Source: Pseudomonas sp. BCA17 (lineage in GTDB: Bacteria > Pseudomonadota > Gammaproteobacteria > Pseudomonadales > Pseudomonadaceae). Taken from it: a stretch of DNA of 64,000 nucleotides. Under the pieces are notes generated by a model. It was not told the DNA's origin. It saw nothing but the letters and a program-made list of their open reading frames with translations, and made no database searches. The stretch is taken from contig NZ_SGWI01000003.1 of NCBI RefSeq assembly GCF_004519405.1, positions 620,001 through 684,000 on the forward strand, written 5' to 3'. This document shows positions 62,116-64,000 of this stretch, piece after piece (positions within the stretch are counted from its first letter, which is position 1; the number at the start of each line of letters is the position of its first letter). The position numbers were made by a program, and so were the translations under genes.

Positions 62116-62792
62116 GCGCCGCTTACTTCATCACGGGTACCGACACGGATGTGGGCAAAACCACGATCGCCGCGGGCTTGTTGCATGCCGCGCGCCTCGC
62201 GGGCAAAAGTACCGCCGCCGGAAAGCCGGTGGCCTCGGGTTGCCAGATCACGCCCAAGGGGCTGCGCAATAGCGACGCCCTGGCGCTGCTGGCTGAATGC
62301 TCGTTGCCGTTGACCTATGCCGAGGTCAACCCGGTGGCATTCGAACCGGCCATTGCGCCCCACCTGGCGGCGCGGGAGGCGGGGGTTGCACTGACGGTGC
62401 AGTCGCTGTTGAAACCGATGCAACACATACTGGCGCAGCAGGCGGACTTCACCTTGATCGAAGGCGCGGGTGGCTGGCGGGTGCCCTTGGCCGATCAGGC
62501 CAACCTGTCGGACTTGGCCATGGCGCTGAAGCTGCCGGTGATCCTGGTGGTGGGTGTGCGCCTGGGCTGCATCAGCCACGCTTTACTCACCGCCGAGGCT
62601 ATCGCCCGGGATGGTTTGTCGCTGGCGGGATGGGTGGCGAATATCATCGATCCCAAGACCTCCCGTCTGGAAGAAAACCTCGCCACCCTGGCCGAACGCT
62701 TGCCGGCACCGTGCCTGGGGCGGGTGCCGAGACTCAAGCAGGCCGGGGCCGATGCGGTCGCCGCGCATCTGGAACTGGACCTGCTTGACTGA
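62112..62792 (+). CDS. bioD: Dethiobiotin synthetase
   Basis: A 226-residue ATPase. P-loop G9-T-D-T-D-V-G-K16-T ([18 protein letters not shown]) and the family GAGGWRVPL and VANIIDP segments. It forms dethiobiotin from diaminopelargonate, CO2 and ATP. Overlaps bioC by four bases. bioA, the DAPA synthase, is not in the window. Confidence 0.95.
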   Translation: MSAAYFITGTDTDVGKTTIAAGLLHAARLAGKSTAAGKPVASGCQITPKGLRNSDALALLAECSLPLTYAEVNPVAFEPAIAPHLAAREAGVALTVQSLLKPMQHILAQQADFTLIEGAGGWRVPLADQANLSDLAMALKLPVILVVGVRLGCISHALLTAEAIARDGLSLAGWVANIIDPKTSRLEENLATLAERLPAPCLGRVPRLKQAGADAVAAHLELDLLD

Positions 62793-62795
62793 TTT

Positions 62796-62831
62796 TGGCT
62801 ATTGGCAAGGCAATAGGCCATTAGTGTTTTT
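62796..62831 (+). terminator. Probable terminator after bioD
   Basis: TGGCTATTG (62796-62804) / CAATAGGCCA (62811-62820), a stem with one bulge, followed by a T-rich stretch (TTAGTGTTTTT). Confidence 0.45.
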
Positions 62832-62898
62832 GACGGGCCTTTTGCCGGAATGTCTGGTTCAATTCAAGATCACGATTCTCTAAAGGCAGGCTTACGCC

Positions 62899-63180
62899 AT
62901 GGAAATCTCTGGAAGCAGCGCGTTTTATTCGGGGCTGAGCACCATTCAGACCGGGCAGAACCGTGTCGACCAGGCCGCCGGCAACATTGCCAGCGCCGCG
63001 ACGACCCAGCCCTCGGACGCACAGCGCGACCGTTTGCAAGCCAACGATCGTGCCCAGCCGTCCAACTCGGCGAGCAACATGGTCGAAATGGCCCAAGGCA
63101 AGTTTCAAGTGGAGCTGGGGGTAAAAGTCGCCAAGGCTTCGGATGCAATGCTCGGCACCTTGATCGATACCTACGCTTAA
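62899..63180 (+). CDS. Miniature flagellar axial (rod/hook)-like protein
   Basis: A 93-residue protein: N-terminal SSAFYSGLSTIQTGQNRVDQAAGNIA resembles the FlgB/C/G/K D0 start motif (GLxxxQxxxxxxxxNIAN), and C-terminal NMVEMAQGKFQVELGVKVAKASDAMLGTLIDTYA resembles the D0 end motif. Only a polar linker lies between. Homologue of PA0505 beside bioD. Function unknown; no flagellar genes are adjacent. Confidence 0.65.
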   Translation: MEISGSSAFYSGLSTIQTGQNRVDQAAGNIASAATTQPSDAQRDRLQANDRAQPSNSASNMVEMAQGKFQVELGVKVAKASDAMLGTLIDTYA

Positions 63181-63194
63181 CCCTTCTTGTTAAT

Positions 63195-63217
63195 ACCGGC
63201 TTCTTTCTGAAGCCGGT
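63195..63217 (+). terminator. Hairpin downstream of the rod-like gene
   Basis: ACCGGCTTC / GAAGCCGGT, a perfect 9-bp stem with a 5-base loop, 15 bp past the stop; weak T-tract, so terminator status is tentative. Confidence 0.5.
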
Positions 63218-63431
63218 TGCGCTTGCGCAATCCTCCAATCTCTTCTGAACTGTTTGTGGCAACCCGCCGCAGGCCTTGCCGTGCATGGCATTGATTTGTG
63301 TCATGACAAATGGCGTCTGGACGATGCTTGACAACCCCAGGTCGTAAACGTATGTTTCAAACACCTGTTTGACCGCCACAACACATCCACGCGGTTGTTC
63401 ATCCCAGATACATCAGCAGAGGTTTATCGCT

Positions 63432-64000
63432 ATGCCTGACTACAAGGCCCCCTTGCGTGATATTCGCTTCGTTCGTGACGAACTGCTCGGTTATGAAGCG
63501 CACTATCAGAGCCTGCCGGCTTGCCAGGACGCTACCCCGGACATGGTTGACGCCATTCTTGAAGAAGGCGCCAAGTTCTGTGAGCAAGTACTGGCTCCGT
63601 TGAACCGTGTGGGTGACATCGAAGGGTGCACCTGGAGCGAGTCAGGCGTTAAGACCCCTACTGGTTTCAAAGAAGCCTACAAACAGTTCGTCGAAGGCGG
63701 CTGGCCGAGCCTGGCCCACGACGTGGAGCACGGTGGCCAAGGCCTGCCGGAATCCCTGGGGCTGGCAGTGAGCGAAATGGTTGGCGCGGCCAACTGGTCG
63801 TGGGGCATGTACCCAGGCCTGTCCCACGGTGCGATGAACACCATCTCCGAGCACGGCACGCCTGAGCAGCAACAGGCTTACCTGACCAAGCTGGTGTCGG
63901 GTGAGTGGACCGGCACCATGTGCCTGACCGAACCGCACTGCGGCACCGACCTGGGCATGCTGCGTACCAAGGCCGAACCTCAGGCTGACGGCTCCTACAA
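63432..64000 (+). CDS. Acyl-CoA dehydrogenase, C-terminal part beyond the window
   Basis: The first ~189 residues: [33 protein letters not shown] ..., [28 protein letters not shown], and the FAD/substrate motif [25 protein letters not shown]. This is the ~600-residue FadE-like class with extra C-terminal domain, homologue of PA0506-PA0508. It oxidises an acyl-CoA in beta-oxidation; chain length not deducible. The gene runs off the right edge. Confidence 0.9.
   Translation, partial: MPDYKAPLRDIRFVRDELLGYEAHYQSLPACQDATPDMVDAILEEGAKFCEQVLAPLNRVGDIEGCTWSESGVKTPTGFKEAYKQFVEGGWPSLAHDVEHGGQGLPESLGLAVSEMVGAANWSWGMYPGLSHGAMNTISEHGTPEQQQAYLTKLVSGEWTGTMCLTEPHCGTDLGMLRTKAEPQADGSY

Overview
This window is chromosomal DNA of a Pseudomonas, most likely the P. 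fluorescens group. The reasons are uniformly high G+C, nearly every gene having a recognisable Pseudomonas homologue, gene order matching what I remember of P. aeruginosa PAO1 (the cdh/caiX, dgc, gbc, sox block near PA5385-PA5421; creBCD and bio near PA0463-PA0506), and many fluorescens-type REP/REPIN palindromes between genes. I see no tRNA, rRNA, CRISPR array, prophage or transposase gene. Both window edges cut a gene.

Region 1 (1-31.7 kb) is a quaternary-amine catabolic locus. Carnitine entry is represented by a truncated cdhC, caiX (periplasmic binding protein) and divergent cdhR. The central route follows. A Rieske monooxygenase (gbcA/gbcB) takes glycine betaine to dimethylglycine. DgcA/DgcB with a dedicated EtfA/EtfB pair takes dimethylglycine to sarcosine. 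Heterotetrameric sarcosine oxidase (soxBDAG) takes sarcosine to glycine. The released one-carbon units and glycine are handled by glyA, ltaE, purU and glutathione-independent fdhA. An M19 dipeptidase-like protein and a V4R/DUF5943 protein lead the dgc cluster. Accessory genes interrupt the block: an AAA-type ATPase, DUF3010 and LprI-like genes, traX, and a two-gene island (18990-22242) of a halogenase/LodB-like flavoprotein and an unrecognised 733-residue protein.

Region 2 (31.7-48 kb) holds envelope and regulation genes: an orphan RskA-like protein, a DUF2780 protein, a PlsC-type acyltransferase, a retropepsin-like periplasmic protease next to creBCD, a GST, a complete iron-siderophore signalling locus (fecI-fecR, STN-type TonB receptor, PepSY protein and a 58-residue coupled membrane protein), and an exonuclease/DUF294-CBS pair.

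Region 3 (48-64 kb) holds a lone receiver protein, glcB (malate synthase G), gcvR, rarD, srkA, a Tat-exported PhoX-family protein, modE, comF, the biotin genes bioB-F-H-C-D, a miniature flagellar-rod-like protein and a truncated acyl-CoA dehydrogenase.

The most unusual non-coding structure is at 12.96-13.57 kb: four diverged repeats 160-180 bp apart, each with a perfect DnaA box (TGTGGATAA) and three with a TTGATCAA palindrome. Two copies of a MITE-like palindromic element in opposite orientation (13.6 and 31.5 kb) bracket the gbc-sox-fdh part of the locus. The best candidate for an undescribed protein system is the flavoprotein/733-residue pair. Product names rest on motif recognition and memory of families; no database search was run.
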